DNA of 64,000 nt from Bacillota bacterium. Lineage in GTDB: Bacteria; Bacillota; Sulfobacillia; JABLXB01. The stretch covers positions 62,001 through 126,000 of the forward strand of contig JABLXB010000005.1 in assembly GCA_013178305.1 (NCBI GenBank), given 5' to 3'. A model generated the notes under the pieces. The model saw only the letters and a list, made by a program, of their open reading frames with translations, had not been told where the DNA came from and made no database searches. The position numbers were made by a program, and so were the translations under genes. Of this stretch, positions 51,754 through 61,193 are shown piece by piece; the stretch's first letter is position 1, and each line of letters starts with the position of its first letter.

Positions 51754-52560
51754 ATGGACGTCGGGACGCTAGTAGGGCTCGGACTGGGATTCACGTTCAT
51801 AATCCTAGGGATTGTGCAGGGAGGGAACCTGGCCGGTTTCTGGGACTTCCCGTCGATAATGATCACTTGCGGGGGGTGCCTCGCCTCCACGGTCGTTGCG
51901 TACCCGCTGTTACAGCTGTCCGCGGTTACGAAGGTCCTGCGCAAGGCGTTCATGACGAAGAATGACGATCCGTCCAGCATAATAGATTTCCTGGTCCAGT
52001 TCGCCGAGAAGGCGAGGCGGGAGGGGCTCCTCTCGCTGGAAGAGGACGCCGATCAGCTGGAGGACGACTTTCTTAAGAAGGGTATCCAGCTCGTGGTCGA
52101 CGGGACTGACCCCGAGCTTGTGCGGACGATGCTTGAGACGGAGCTTGCGTTCCTCGAGGAGAGGCACAAGCAAGGCCAGGCGATGTTCGAGACGATGGGC
52201 AGCATGGCGCCCGCGTACGGCATGATCGGCACGCTCATCGGACTCATCCAGATGTTGCGCACACTGGATGACCCGAAGAAAATAGGCCCGGGTATGGCGG
52301 TGGCCATCGTTACCACGTTCTACGGAGCCGTGCTGTCCAATCTCGTGTTCATGCCAATCGCGAACCGGCTCAAGGTCAGGACCGCCGAGGAGATCCTCCT
52401 CAAGGAGGTTATGATCGAGGGCATTCTCTCGATCCAGTCCGGCGACAACCCCAGGATCGTGGAGGAGAAGCTCAAGTCATTCCTCGCGCCCAATCTCAGG
52501 AAGTCCACCAGGGGCCGGATAGGGGAGGTGGCCGAGAATGGCCAGGCGGCAGAAAGGTAG
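51754..52560 (+). CDS. motA: Flagellar motor stator protein MotA
   Basis: A 268-residue four-helix membrane protein forming the ion channel with MotB and pushing on FliG. Hydrophobic segments lie near residues 7-25, 34-52, 148-170 and 180-200. The cytoplasmic loop has the charged REGLLSLEEDADQLEDDFLKKGIQLVVDG, and GSMAPAYGMIGTLIGLIQML is the conserved helix pair. It overlaps motB by 23 bases. Confidence 0.95.
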   Translation: MDVGTLVGLGLGFTFIILGIVQGGNLAGFWDFPSIMITCGGCLASTVVAYPLLQLSAVTKVLRKAFMTKNDDPSSIIDFLVQFAEKARREGLLSLEEDADQLEDDFLKKGIQLVVDGTDPELVRTMLETELAFLEERHKQGQAMFETMGSMAPAYGMIGTLIGLIQMLRTLDDPKKIGPGMAVAIVTTFYGAVLSNLVFMPIANRLKVRTAEEILLKEVMIEGILSIQSGDNPRIVEEKLKSFLAPNLRKSTRGRIGEVAENGQAAER

Positions 52561-53299
52561 TCCGTCAGGATCGGCGCCGGCGACCTGGATCACGACATAC
52601 GGTGATATGATGTCGCTGCTCCTGACCTTCTTTATCCTGTTGTTCGCGCTCTCGACCATAAACGAAGCCAAGTTCAGGCTGGCCAGGGCATCGCTGGCGG
52701 CGGCGTTCGGCGGCATATTCACCGAAAACACCACGGTGGTGGGCGAGGCGACGCCACCGACGCAACAGCAGCTGGAAGCCGCCCTGCAGGAGTTGGAGAG
52801 ACAGGACTTCGCGCAGTTTGAGGACGTACGCCAGGCTGTGCAGAATTACGTGGCCAGGGAAGGACTCGCCACGCAGATAGAGGTGTCGGAGGACTCGCGC
52901 GGTCTGATAATCCGGTTTGCCGATTCGGTGCTGTTCGACCTGGGTAAGGCCGACCTCAGGCCGGACGCAAGGTCGATACTCGACAAGGTGATTGCGGTCA
53001 TAAAACCGCTCCCTAATCACATCAGGGTCGAGGGGCACACCGACGACCTGAAGATCAACACCGAGAGGTTCCCGTCGAACTGGGAGCTCTCGGCGGGGCG
53101 CTCGAGCGCCGTGGCGCGGTATTTCATTGATAGGCACGGAATGCCGCCCACGCGGCTGTCAATTGCCGGCTACGGAGAGTACCGGCCGATCGCACCCAAT
53201 GACAGCGAATCTAACAGGCGGAGAAACCGTCGCGTCGACATAGTTATCCTGAGGCTCAGTACGGGACGAAACGAGCCGAAAGCCGGGGGGGCCTGGTAA
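52538..53299 (+). CDS. motB: Flagellar motor stator protein MotB
   Basis: A 253-residue stator subunit. D23 in TTYGDMMSLLLTFFILLFALS is the ion-carrying aspartate in the single membrane helix. A C-terminal OmpA-like peptidoglycan-binding domain includes LFDLGKADLRPDARSILD and VEGHTDDLKINTERFPSNWELSAGRS. Whether protons or sodium ions are used cannot be told. ATG has GGGGAGGTGG upstream. Confidence 0.95.
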   Translation: MARRQKGSPSGSAPATWITTYGDMMSLLLTFFILLFALSTINEAKFRLARASLAAAFGGIFTENTTVVGEATPPTQQQLEAALQELERQDFAQFEDVRQAVQNYVAREGLATQIEVSEDSRGLIIRFADSVLFDLGKADLRPDARSILDKVIAVIKPLPNHIRVEGHTDDLKINTERFPSNWELSAGRSSAVARYFIDRHGMPPTRLSIAGYGEYRPIAPNDSESNRRRNRRVDIVILRLSTGRNEPKAGGAW

Positions 53300-53300
53300 C

Positions 53301-53732
53301 GTGAAGAAGTTCCTTCCCAGGGTGATCAGTGTTGTGGTGGCCACATTGCTGATTACGGGTGTGTCCGCGGGCACGGCCTACATAATCACCAGGAGACCGC
53401 TGGTCATAAGGGAGGCCAAGAGCGCAAAGAAGGGTATGTTCTCGGCCGGCGAGTTCACGACCAACCTTGCGCCGAACGAAGCCAAGACGAAGTACATCAA
53501 GGTCAGGATCGAGCTCGAGGTCGCGGATGAGAAGAGCCTCGAGGCTATGGCTGCTCAACAGGCGGTCATAAGGGACCAGATACTCGGCGTGCTGCGGTCG
53601 AAGACATTCCACGACGTGACGGGCGACGAAGGTATGCAGGCCCTCGGCCGCGCGATCGTGGTACAGCTGAACAACGTGCTGAAAGGTACGCAGGTAACAG
53701 GGGTTTATTTCACCGAGTTCGTCGTGCAGTAA
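53301..53732 (+). CDS. fliL: Flagellar basal body protein FliL
   Basis: A 143-residue protein with one N-terminal membrane helix (VISVVVATLLITGVSAGTAYII) and a periplasm-side SPFH-like domain (FSAGEFTTNLAPNEAKTKYIKVRIELEV, ending LKGTQVTGVYFTEFVVQ). It surrounds the stator and raises motor output. GTG 53301 directly follows motB. Confidence 0.9.
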   Translation: MKKFLPRVISVVVATLLITGVSAGTAYIITRRPLVIREAKSAKKGMFSAGEFTTNLAPNEAKTKYIKVRIELEVADEKSLEAMAAQQAVIRDQILGVLRSKTFHDVTGDEGMQALGRAIVVQLNNVLKGTQVTGVYFTEFVVQ

Positions 53733-53757
53733 GGCGGGTATTCGGAGGGCGACAGCG

Positions 53758-54738
53758 ATGGAGATGTTGAGCCAGGCGGAAGTCGATCAGCTCATATCAC
53801 AACTGGCGACAGGCGTTCCCGCGAAGACCGGTGGGCGGTCGAAGCAGGATGAACCCAGCGTGGGTAGTGTGAGGATATACGACTTCCGGAGACCCGACAA
53901 GTTCTCCAAGGACCAGCTGAGGACGATTCAGATGATCCACGACGGCCTGTCGAGGCAGCTGACCGGATTTCTGGCCAGCAAGACCAGGACGGTCGTGCAG
54001 CTATTCATAACGTCCGTGGACCAGATGACGTACATGGAATTCCTCAGGGGGGTTTCAAACCCCGGCATAATCGGCGTGATCAACATGACGCCGCTCAACG
54101 GGAGGGCCCTTCTCGAGATAACCCCCAACGTCGGGTTTCCAATGATAGACCGGCTGCTGGGTGGTCCGGGGCACGCCATGAGCAAGGCGCGTTCGCTGAC
54201 GGAGATAGAGCTGACTGTCATCGACGGTATAATACGCGGTTTTGTCGGTGCCCTCATGGAATCGTGGAAGAACATCATTGAGATCGAACCCTCGCTCGAA
54301 GGGATAGAGACCAACCCGTTGTTCGTGCAGGTCATCGCACCCAACGAGGTAGTGGTCGTGGTTTCAATGGAGACACGCATCGGCGATTGTGCGGGCGCAA
54401 TGAACCTGTGCCTCCCGTACCTCTGCATTGAGCCCGTACTCCCGAGGCTGTCCGCCCACCAGTGGTTCTCGAGCGCGCAGCGTAGCGGGCAAAAGGAGAC
54501 GGAGAGCATAACCACCGGCCTCAGCGAGGTGTCGCTCAACATCACCGCGGAGCTCGGGGATGCGGAGATTACTGTGGAAGACCTGCTCAGCCTGGAGCCC
54601 GGCGACGTCGTGGAGCTACGCCAGAGGATCAGCCAGTGCCTCAAGGTTATCGTAGACGGCCGGTACAAGCTGGCCGGCAGGGCGGTCAGGTCCGGGAAGA
54701 AAATCGCGGTTGTCATCAGTAAGGCTGTGGGGGAGTGA
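53758..54738 (+). CDS. fliM: Flagellar motor switch protein FliM
   Basis: A 326-residue C-ring protein. The N-terminal LSQAEVDQLISQL motif binds phosphorylated CheY. The CheC-like middle domain includes VYITSVDQMTYMEFLRGVSNP-type segments (seen as FITSVDQMTYMEFLRG), and the C-terminal SpoA domain LLSLEPGDVVELRQRISQCLKVIVDGRYKLAGRAV pairs with FliN. Followed by fliY after six bases. Confidence 0.96.
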   Translation: MEMLSQAEVDQLISQLATGVPAKTGGRSKQDEPSVGSVRIYDFRRPDKFSKDQLRTIQMIHDGLSRQLTGFLASKTRTVVQLFITSVDQMTYMEFLRGVSNPGIIGVINMTPLNGRALLEITPNVGFPMIDRLLGGPGHAMSKARSLTEIELTVIDGIIRGFVGALMESWKNIIEIEPSLEGIETNPLFVQVIAPNEVVVVVSMETRIGDCAGAMNLCLPYLCIEPVLPRLSAHQWFSSAQRSGQKETESITTGLSEVSLNITAELGDAEITVEDLLSLEPGDVVELRQRISQCLKVIVDGRYKLAGRAVRSGKKIAVVISKAVGE

Positions 54739-54744
54739 AATAGC

Positions 54745-55824
54745 ATGGGCGGCGTCATAAAGGGGACGGGTATGCCGGGAGACCGGGAACTCAAGGCGCT
54801 GGGGGAAATGATGGGGCGGGTACTTTCCGCAACCACGGACGCCCTCGGCACGCTGTTGGGCAGGAAGGTGTCCTTCGAGGCGGGCGGCGCCACCGTGGTT
54901 AAACAGGGGCCGGTGCTCGACAAGCAGGGAGAGCGGGTACTGGCGGCCATAGCCCTGAACGGAGAGGCGGAAGGGAACGCAGTTCTCAGTTGCGCCGCCG
55001 CATCCGCTGTCGTGCTAATCGACCTCATGATGGGGGGAGACGGATCCGGGGCGGACCAGGCGTTGAAGCCTGAGGAGATCGACGCGCTGGGGGAACTCGT
55101 GAACCAGGCAACCGGCGCGGCGATGACCGGGCTGGGCGCCCTGTACGGAATCCAGTGCAAGCACTCCGTCCAGAGGGTTTTCACCGTCGCGCCGGATTCG
55201 GTCGACGCGTTCAACCAGAGGCTCGATTACCCTGTCATAAATCTCTCCTGGACTATGCAGATCGGCGAGAGCCTGGCGGTGGAGTTCGATCAGATCGTGG
55301 AAAGGCGGCTCATCACGGCCCTGCTTGACGCGCTCAACGAGAAAGGTGATGCGCGGGATGCGAAGCCCGCGGCGCCCAAGGCGGCTCCTGCGGTAGCGCT
55401 GGAGCAGGCGCCTGCCGCAGGGGTTTCCGACGCGGCCCTCCTGATTTCGAGGCAGTCCGGGATCTCGGGAGATGGCAATGGCGCAGGGGCGCAGACCGGT
55501 CCGGTGCCGGTTCGGATGCACCAGTTCCCCGAGCTCGAGGGAGCGGGGGTCTCACAGGAGCCTCGAAAGATAGACATGCTGCTGGACGTACCCCTGAACC
55601 TCACCGTGGAACTCGGGCGGACGAGGAGACTCGTGAAAGACATCCTCCAGCTGGGGCCGGGGTCTGTTATAGAACTGGACAAGCTCGCGGGTGAGGCTGT
55701 CGATGTGCTGGTCAACGGCAGGCTGCTTGCGAAGGCCGAAGTTGTGGTGATAGACGAAAATTTCGGGGTCAGGATCACGGAGATCGTCGGCCGGACCGAT
55801 CGGCTCAAGGACCTCAGGCAATAG
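54745..55824 (+). CDS. fliY: Flagellar switch phosphatase FliY (CheC-FliN type)
   Basis: A 359-residue protein: a CheC-like phosphatase domain (about 15-195, with EEIDALGELVNQATGAAMTGLG carrying an ExxN active-site pair) is joined by an Ala/Pro-rich linker (about 198-265) to a C-terminal FliN/SpoA domain (IDMLLDVPLNLTVELGRTRRLVKDILQL). In Bacillus FliY both builds the C ring and removes phosphate from CheY. Here the extreme N-terminus does not show the LSQxEIDxLL CheY-binding motif. No cheY lies beside it. Confidence 0.92.
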   Translation: MGGVIKGTGMPGDRELKALGEMMGRVLSATTDALGTLLGRKVSFEAGGATVVKQGPVLDKQGERVLAAIALNGEAEGNAVLSCAAASAVVLIDLMMGGDGSGADQALKPEEIDALGELVNQATGAAMTGLGALYGIQCKHSVQRVFTVAPDSVDAFNQRLDYPVINLSWTMQIGESLAVEFDQIVERRLITALLDALNEKGDARDAKPAAPKAAPAVALEQAPAAGVSDAALLISRQSGISGDGNGAGAQTGPVPVRMHQFPELEGAGVSQEPRKIDMLLDVPLNLTVELGRTRRLVKDILQLGPGSVIELDKLAGEAVDVLVNGRLLAKAEVVVIDENFGVRITEIVGRTDRLKDLRQ

Positions 55825-55834
55825 GGGTGAGCGG

Positions 55835-56194
55835 ATGTTCCAGGTAATCCAGGCTTTGTTCTTCCTGGCACTGGTCGCGGGACTTGCGTATCTTGCCTCG
55901 AGGCTCATGGGGGCCGGCGTCGTTCGCATGGCTCAGGGGCGAAGAATCCGGCTGATCGAAGTCGTCAGCCTGGGGGCGAGGAGGCACGCCTGCATAGTCT
56001 CGGTTGGCGGGCGGGCGTTCCTGCTGGGCGTGACCGAGCAGTGCGTTTCGAAAATCGCCGAGTTCGCCGGCGATGAGGCGGAGGCTCTGTGGGCGGCCGA
56101 GTCGCTCGAGGATGGATACTCCGCGGGTTCGCCCGATTTCCTCTCGAAGCTGGGCTCGATTTTGAAGAGGCCGGGGGAGGGCCGCAAGGGATGA
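55835..56194 (+). CDS. fliO: Flagellar export protein FliO
   Basis: A 119-residue protein with one membrane helix (VIQALFFLALVAGLAYLASRL) and a small cytoplasmic domain (RRIRLIEVVSLGARRHACIVSVGGRAFLLGVTEQ). It helps assemble FliP in the export gate. Its stop overlaps the fliP start as ATGA. Confidence 0.9.
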   Translation: MFQVIQALFFLALVAGLAYLASRLMGAGVVRMAQGRRIRLIEVVSLGARRHACIVSVGGRAFLLGVTEQCVSKIAEFAGDEAEALWAAESLEDGYSAGSPDFLSKLGSILKRPGEGRKG

Positions 56195-56958
56195 GTCGTC
56201 GTGGCCGGACCCTCGTGGTCCTCGCAGTTGTCATCGCATCGGTGTTGGTGGTGAGCCGTGGCGCCGGAGCCGCGCCTCAGATTCCCATCCCGAAGATAAG
56301 CATTGACGTCGGGACTGCGGACAAGCCGCAGGAAGTCTCGGGCGCGCTGAAGATCCTCCTGCTGCTCACTGTGCTGTCGCTGGCGCCGGCGATCCTGATC
56401 CTGATGACCTCGTTCACGAGGATCATGGTGGTGCTGTCGTTCGTGAGGAACGCTCTCGCGACCCAACAGATGCCACCGAACCAGGTGCTTATCGGGCTTG
56501 CGCTTTTCTTGACGTTTTTCGTGATGTCGCCCGTCTGGAACCAGGTAAACGATAACGCGCTGCAGCCTTACCTGGCCGGTGAGATCGCCCAGGACCGCGC
56601 GATGGAGCTCGCGCTGAAACCGGTTCGCGAGTTCATGCTCAAGCAGACCCGGGAGAAGGACCTGGAGCTGTTCATCGGCCTCGGGGGGTTCCCGAGGCCG
56701 AATACGCCGGACGACGTGCCGACTTACGCCATCGTCCCCGCGTTCTGCCTGAGCGAACTGAAGACGGCCTTCCAGATAGGGTTCATGGTATTCGTCCCGT
56801 TCCTGGTCATCGACATGGTAGTGGCGGCGACGCTCATGTCCATGGGCATGTTGATGCTGCCGCCGATGATGATATCGCTTCCCTTCAAGATACTCCTCTT
56901 CGTGCTCGTGGACGGCTGGCACCTGATTACGAAGTCGCTGCTGCTGAGCTTCAAGTGA
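56191..56958 (+). CDS. fliP: Flagellar export gate protein FliP
   Basis: A 255-residue gate protein. An N-terminal signal-like segment (residues about 7-25) precedes the conserved helices ILLLLTVLSLAPAILILMTSFTRIMVVLSFVRNALATQQMPPNQVLIGLALFLT-type region and FVPFLVIDMVVAATLMSMGMLMLPP. ATG 56191 overlaps the fliO stop; the longer upstream frame is not used. Followed by fliQ. Confidence 0.96.
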   Translation: MSRRGRTLVVLAVVIASVLVVSRGAGAAPQIPIPKISIDVGTADKPQEVSGALKILLLLTVLSLAPAILILMTSFTRIMVVLSFVRNALATQQMPPNQVLIGLALFLTFFVMSPVWNQVNDNALQPYLAGEIAQDRAMELALKPVREFMLKQTREKDLELFIGLGGFPRPNTPDDVPTYAIVPAFCLSELKTAFQIGFMVFVPFLVIDMVVAATLMSMGMLMLPPMMISLPFKILLFVLVDGWHLITKSLLLSFK

Positions 56959-56977
56959 CCGTCGCGGGGGTGGCGGA

Positions 56978-57247
56978 ATGACTCAGGAATTCGTTATTTC
57001 CATGGGGCGCGAAAGCCTCGGGATCGTGCTCCTGTTGTGTGGCCCGCTGGTCGGACTGGCCCTCGTGGTCGGGATACTCGTTTCATTGTTCCAGGCGACA
57101 ACGCAGATACACGAGCAGACGCTGACCTTCGCGCCGAAGATGGTGGCAGTGTTCGCGGGCCTGTTGATATTCGGCCCGTGGATGCTGACGACCGCCGTGG
57201 AGTACACGGTGCGCCTCCTGAGCGCGATACCGGCGAACGTCAGGTAG
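56978..57247 (+). CDS. fliQ: Flagellar export gate protein FliQ
   Basis: An 89-residue two-helix protein of the FliPQR gate: GPLVGLALVVGILVSLFQATTQIHEQTLTFAPKMVAVF is highly conserved. The stop directly abuts GTG 57248 of fliR. Confidence 0.96.
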   Translation: MTQEFVISMGRESLGIVLLLCGPLVGLALVVGILVSLFQATTQIHEQTLTFAPKMVAVFAGLLIFGPWMLTTAVEYTVRLLSAIPANVR

Positions 57248-58027
57248 GTGACGGGATTGGACGTCGACACTGTCATAGAGAGATTCCCGGCGTTATTGCT
57301 GATATTCGTAAGGTTCTCGGGGCTCATGGCCACCATGCCTGTGTTCTCGTCCAGGTACATACCTGTCAGGATCAGGGTCATGGTTGCTGGTTTCCTGGCG
57401 GTGTTTGCATTGCCGTCGGTAACGCCGGTCGAGGTGCCCGGCAGCCTCGTCGGTCTGGCGCTGTTCGCCGTGAACGAGCTGGCGGTCGGGATGGCCGTGG
57501 GATATGCGGCTTCGGTCGTGCTGTCGGCTATCCAGCTCGCGGGGCAGTTGATTGACACGGAGCTCGGTTTCGGGATGGTGAACGTGATCGACCCGCAGTA
57601 CGGGCTGCCGGCGCCCCTTTTCGGCAACTTCTACTATCTTATAGCTCTCATGCTTCTGCTTGCGGTTGGTGGGGAAAGGGCGACGATAGCGGCTCTTGTG
57701 AGGAGCTTCAAGGAGATCCCGATAGGGGCGATCGTGTCCCCTCCGGAGCCCGGGTTCGTGGTCGACCTGGTCGCCGGCGTGTTCACAACGGCGCTCAAGA
57801 TCTCCGCGCCGCTCCTGGGGGCGCTGTTCCTGGTGACCCTTGCGCTGGGCATCGTGGCCAGGACGGTACCGCAAATGAACGTGTTCATAGTCGGGCTTCC
57901 CGTCAAACTGGTGGCGGGGCTCATAGTCCTCGTGGCGGGTTTCCCGGTCTATCTTGGACTCGTCGATGACATCGTGAGCGACATGGTCCGGGCGGCGGAG
58001 GGAGCCGCGCGGCTCCTGGCGCGGTAG
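57248..58027 (+). CDS. fliR: Flagellar export gate protein FliR
   Basis: A 259-residue polytopic membrane protein completing the export gate. Conserved parts are FVRFSGLMATMPVFSSRYIPVRIRV, GYAASVVLSAIQLAGQLIDTELGFGMVNVIDPQ and PQMNVFIVGLPVKLVAGL. GTG 57248 or TTG 57257 start. flhB follows after 21 bases. Confidence 0.95.
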   Translation: MTGLDVDTVIERFPALLLIFVRFSGLMATMPVFSSRYIPVRIRVMVAGFLAVFALPSVTPVEVPGSLVGLALFAVNELAVGMAVGYAASVVLSAIQLAGQLIDTELGFGMVNVIDPQYGLPAPLFGNFYYLIALMLLLAVGGERATIAALVRSFKEIPIGAIVSPPEPGFVVDLVAGVFTTALKISAPLLGALFLVTLALGIVARTVPQMNVFIVGLPVKLVAGLIVLVAGFPVYLGLVDDIVSDMVRAAEGAARLLAR

Positions 58028-58048
58028 GCGGAACGGAGGCCGGCGGAG

Positions 58049-59128
58049 TTGTTCAACCTCCAGGTGTTTGCTGAGGAGAAAAGGGAGGCCCCCACACCGC
58101 GGCGCAGGCTGCTGGCGCGGCAGAGGGGTCAGGTGTTCCGCTCCGCGGACCTCGTCTCCGCCGTGGGGCTCGTCGCCGGGGTCACGGCCATGCGGATCTG
58201 GGTTCCCTACTCGACGCACGAGATCGCCGCCTTCGCGAAGCGCCTGTGGGGGAACGCCCCCGCTGCGGATGTTGGGATAAGTGGACTCGCGGACCTCGGA
58301 CTGGCGTCACTCTGGCTGGTGGCGAAAACCCTGGCCGTGGTGATCGGCGCCGTCCTTATCGCAGGGGTCGCGGCGAGTTCCATTCAGACGGGCGCCGTGT
58401 TCACGGCTGAACCGCTCGCTCCGAAGCTGGACAGGTTGAACCCGATCACCGGATTCCAGAGGATATTCTCGAAAAGGGCGGCCGTCGAGGCCCTGAAGTC
58501 GCTGCTCAAGGTCATGATCGTGGGGTGGATAGCTTTCGGGTCGGTGAAGGGCGAATGGGAGCGCCTCGGGGCGCTGTCGATGATACATCCCATTGAGGCG
58601 GTGGCAAGGGTCGGGGACATGTCGGTGGGGCTTTTCAACAGAGCGGGCCTCGGCCTGCTAATCATAGGTATGCTGGACATGGGGTACCAGTGGTGGGAGC
58701 ACGAGATGAGCCTCAAGATGACCAGGCAGGAACTCAAAGAGGAATTGAAAGAGACCGAAGGCAGGCCGGAGGTCAAAGCGAGGATCCGCCAGATCCAGCG
58801 GCAGATGGCTATGCGCCGCATGATGCAGGATGTCAAGAAGGCGGACGTCGTGGTTACCAACCCGACGCACTACGCGGTAGCCCTCAGGTACGAGGCTCAC
58901 CGAATGGTCGCGCCGCTGGTGCTGGCCAAGGGGGCGGACCTGCTGGCTCAGAGGATCAGGAGCGAGGCGGAGAAACACGGGGTAACCATCGTGAGGAACC
59001 AGCCGCTGGCTCAGGCGCTGTACAGGATGGTGGACATCGGCAAGGCCATACCGCCGGAGCTTTACCAGGGTGTCGCCGAGGTACTCGCTTTCGTATATCG
59101 CCTGAAGTCGAGGGCGGTGCATGAATGA
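58049..59128 (+). CDS. flhB: Flagellar export switch protein FlhB
   Basis: A 359-residue protein that changes export specificity by self-cleavage between N271 and P272 in VVTNPTHYAVAL. Four membrane helices precede the cytoplasmic domain. The start reads FAEEKREAPTPRRRLLARQRGQVFRS, the usual basic opening. TTG 58049. FliK, its partner in switching, is at 47826. Confidence 0.95.
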   Translation: MFNLQVFAEEKREAPTPRRRLLARQRGQVFRSADLVSAVGLVAGVTAMRIWVPYSTHEIAAFAKRLWGNAPAADVGISGLADLGLASLWLVAKTLAVVIGAVLIAGVAASSIQTGAVFTAEPLAPKLDRLNPITGFQRIFSKRAAVEALKSLLKVMIVGWIAFGSVKGEWERLGALSMIHPIEAVARVGDMSVGLFNRAGLGLLIIGMLDMGYQWWEHEMSLKMTRQELKEELKETEGRPEVKARIRQIQRQMAMRRMMQDVKKADVVVTNPTHYAVALRYEAHRMVAPLVLAKGADLLAQRIRSEAEKHGVTIVRNQPLAQALYRMVDIGKAIPPELYQGVAEVLAFVYRLKSRAVHE

Positions 59129-59162
59129 TGATTGATCGCCAGGTCCGGAAGGGGGTGGGTCG

Positions 59163-61193
59163 GTGAGGAACGGAGACGCCGTACTGGCGGCGGCTGTAGT
59201 GCTCGTGGTGGGCATGATGCTCATCCCGTTGCCGCCTGTGCTGCTCGACCTGCTGTTTGCCGTCAACATAAGCATCAGCCTGATGATGCTGCTGGTGACG
59301 ATGTACACCATGCAACCGCTCGACTTCGCGGTGTTCCCATCGCTCTTGTTGCTCACCACCATCCTGAGGCTGGCTCTGAACGTCTCGGCGACGAGGCTGA
59401 TCCTGCTCGGGGGCTACGCAGGGCAGATCATCAATTCGTTCGGGAACTTCGTGGTCGGCGGCGACCCGGTGGTAGGGTTCATCGTGTTCCTGATTCTCGT
59501 AATCATCCAGTTTATTGTGATCACACGGGGTGCCGAGAGGGTGGCCGAGGTTGCGGCGAGGTTCACGCTGGACGCCCTGCCCGGCAAGCAGATGAGCATT
59601 GACGCGGATCTGAACGCGGGTCTCATCAACGATCAGCAGGCCAGGGAGCGCCGCCAGAAGGTGCAACGGGAGGCCGATTTCTACGGCTCCATGGACGGCG
59701 CGTCCAAGTTCGTGAAGGGCGACGCGATCGCCGCGCTGCTAATCACGGCGATCAACCTGATCGGCGGGTTCATTATCGGCGTGTTCAGCGGGATGTCGCC
59801 TCTCGACTCGTGGCAGACGTACGCGCTGCTGACGGTGGGTGGCGGCCTCGCGGCGCAGGTGCCGGCCCTGCTGATCTCCACGGCTACGGGCATCATCGTC
59901 ACGCGGGCAGCGTCGGATGGAAGTCTCGGCGAGGACCTGGTCGGGCAGCTCCTTGCGCAGCCGAAGATACTGGGCATCTCGGGCGGCGTGCTGATGGCGC
60001 TCGGAGTCGTGCCCGGGCTTCCGCACATACCGTTCCTGGCGCTGGGGGTAGGGCTGCTGGGGCTGGCGAGCGTGGTGAGATCGGGCGCCCGGAAGAAGAA
60101 GGAAGCCGCGGCCAGGGAGGCCAGGGACGAGGAGGCCGAGGCGCTGCGCAGGCCGGAAAGCGTCCTCCCGCTGATACCGCTCGATCCGCTCGAGATAGAG
60201 CTGGGTTACGGGTTGATCGGCCTCGCCGACCCCAGCCAGGGCGGCGACCTCCTGGACAGGGTGGTCATGGTCAGGCGTCAGATGGCGCTGGACTGGGGCC
60301 TTGTCGTACCGCCCATCAGGGTGAGAGACAACCTCGGGCAGCTCGAACCGAACGAATACGTGATCAAGCTGAGGGGCGCCGAGGTGGCGAAGGGCGAGCT
60401 GATGGCCGACCACTACCTTGCGATGAGCCCGTGCGGAGAGGACGACGTGCAGGGCATTCCGACGAAAGAACCCGCGTTCGGGCTGCCGGCGGTGTGGGTA
60501 ACCGGGGAGGCGAAGGAGAAGACGGAACTGCTCGGCTACACAGTAGTCGATCCGTCGTCGGTACTGGCGACACACCTGGCCGAGGTGCTGAAGTCGAGAG
60601 CCTATGAGCTGCTGACCCGTCAGACGGTGAAGGACCTGCTGGACACGGTCAAGCAGTCGCACGCGGCCCTGGTGGACGAGCTATCGCCCAACCTCCTGAG
60701 TCTGGGCGAGATACAGAAGGTGCTCCAGAACCTCCTGCGCGAGGGCATACCCGTGCGGGACATGGTGACGATACTCGAGACCCTGGCGGACTACGCCCGC
60801 GTCACGAGGGAGACGGATCTCCTGACTGAGTACGTCAGACAGGCGATGGCGAGGACGATCACCAGGCAGTTCAAGCTGAACAGCGGCAGGGCCAAGGTGG
60901 TGACCGTAGATCCTGCGCTGGAGAGGCGGGTCCTCGAAGCGGTCAAGAAGTCCGACCGGGGCAGCTACATAGCGCTGGACCCCGCGTTGATAGAAAGTAT
61001 AGGGCGCTCGCTCGACGAGATGGTCGGTAGACTCATCTCGACCGGCGCCCAGCCTGTGGTCCTGTGCTCGTCCCCTGTGAGGGTTTACGTGAGGCGACTC
61101 GTCGAGAGGCTGTCTCCGAGAGTTGCAGTTCTGGCTTATGAGGAGATCGACCCGTCGGCCCAACTCGAATCGGTGGGGATGATCAGCGCATGA
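59163..61193 (+). CDS. flhA: Flagellar export apparatus protein FlhA
   Basis: A 676-residue nonameric ring protein: eight membrane helices in residues about 7-310 with the FHIPEP-type loop FTLDALPGKQMSIDADLNAGLI, then a large cytoplasmic domain that receives export chaperones. GTG 59163. In Bacillus flhA is followed by flhF and flhG; here it overlaps a PilZ gene (ATGA), so these genes are missing at this place. Confidence 0.97.
   Translation: MRNGDAVLAAAVVLVVGMMLIPLPPVLLDLLFAVNISISLMMLLVTMYTMQPLDFAVFPSLLLLTTILRLALNVSATRLILLGGYAGQIINSFGNFVVGGDPVVGFIVFLILVIIQFIVITRGAERVAEVAARFTLDALPGKQMSIDADLNAGLINDQQARERRQKVQREADFYGSMDGASKFVKGDAIAALLITAINLIGGFIIGVFSGMSPLDSWQTYALLTVGGGLAAQVPALLISTATGIIVTRAASDGSLGEDLVGQLLAQPKILGISGGVLMALGVVPGLPHIPFLALGVGLLGLASVVRSGARKKKEAAAREARDEEAEALRRPESVLPLIPLDPLEIELGYGLIGLADPSQGGDLLDRVVMVRRQMALDWGLVVPPIRVRDNLGQLEPNEYVIKLRGAEVAKGELMADHYLAMSPCGEDDVQGIPTKEPAFGLPAVWVTGEAKEKTELLGYTVVDPSSVLATHLAEVLKSRAYELLTRQTVKDLLDTVKQSHAALVDELSPNLLSLGEIQKVLQNLLREGIPVRDMVTILETLADYARVTRETDLLTEYVRQAMARTITRQFKLNSGRAKVVTVDPALERRVLEAVKKSDRGSYIALDPALIESIGRSLDEMVGRLISTGAQPVVLCSSPVRVYVRRLVERLSPRVAVLAYEEIDPSAQLESVGMISA

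Noticed and set aside
53928-55214. Reverse-strand frame of 428 codons opposite fliM/fliY
   Set aside because: Ser/Pro-rich shadow of conserved switch genes.
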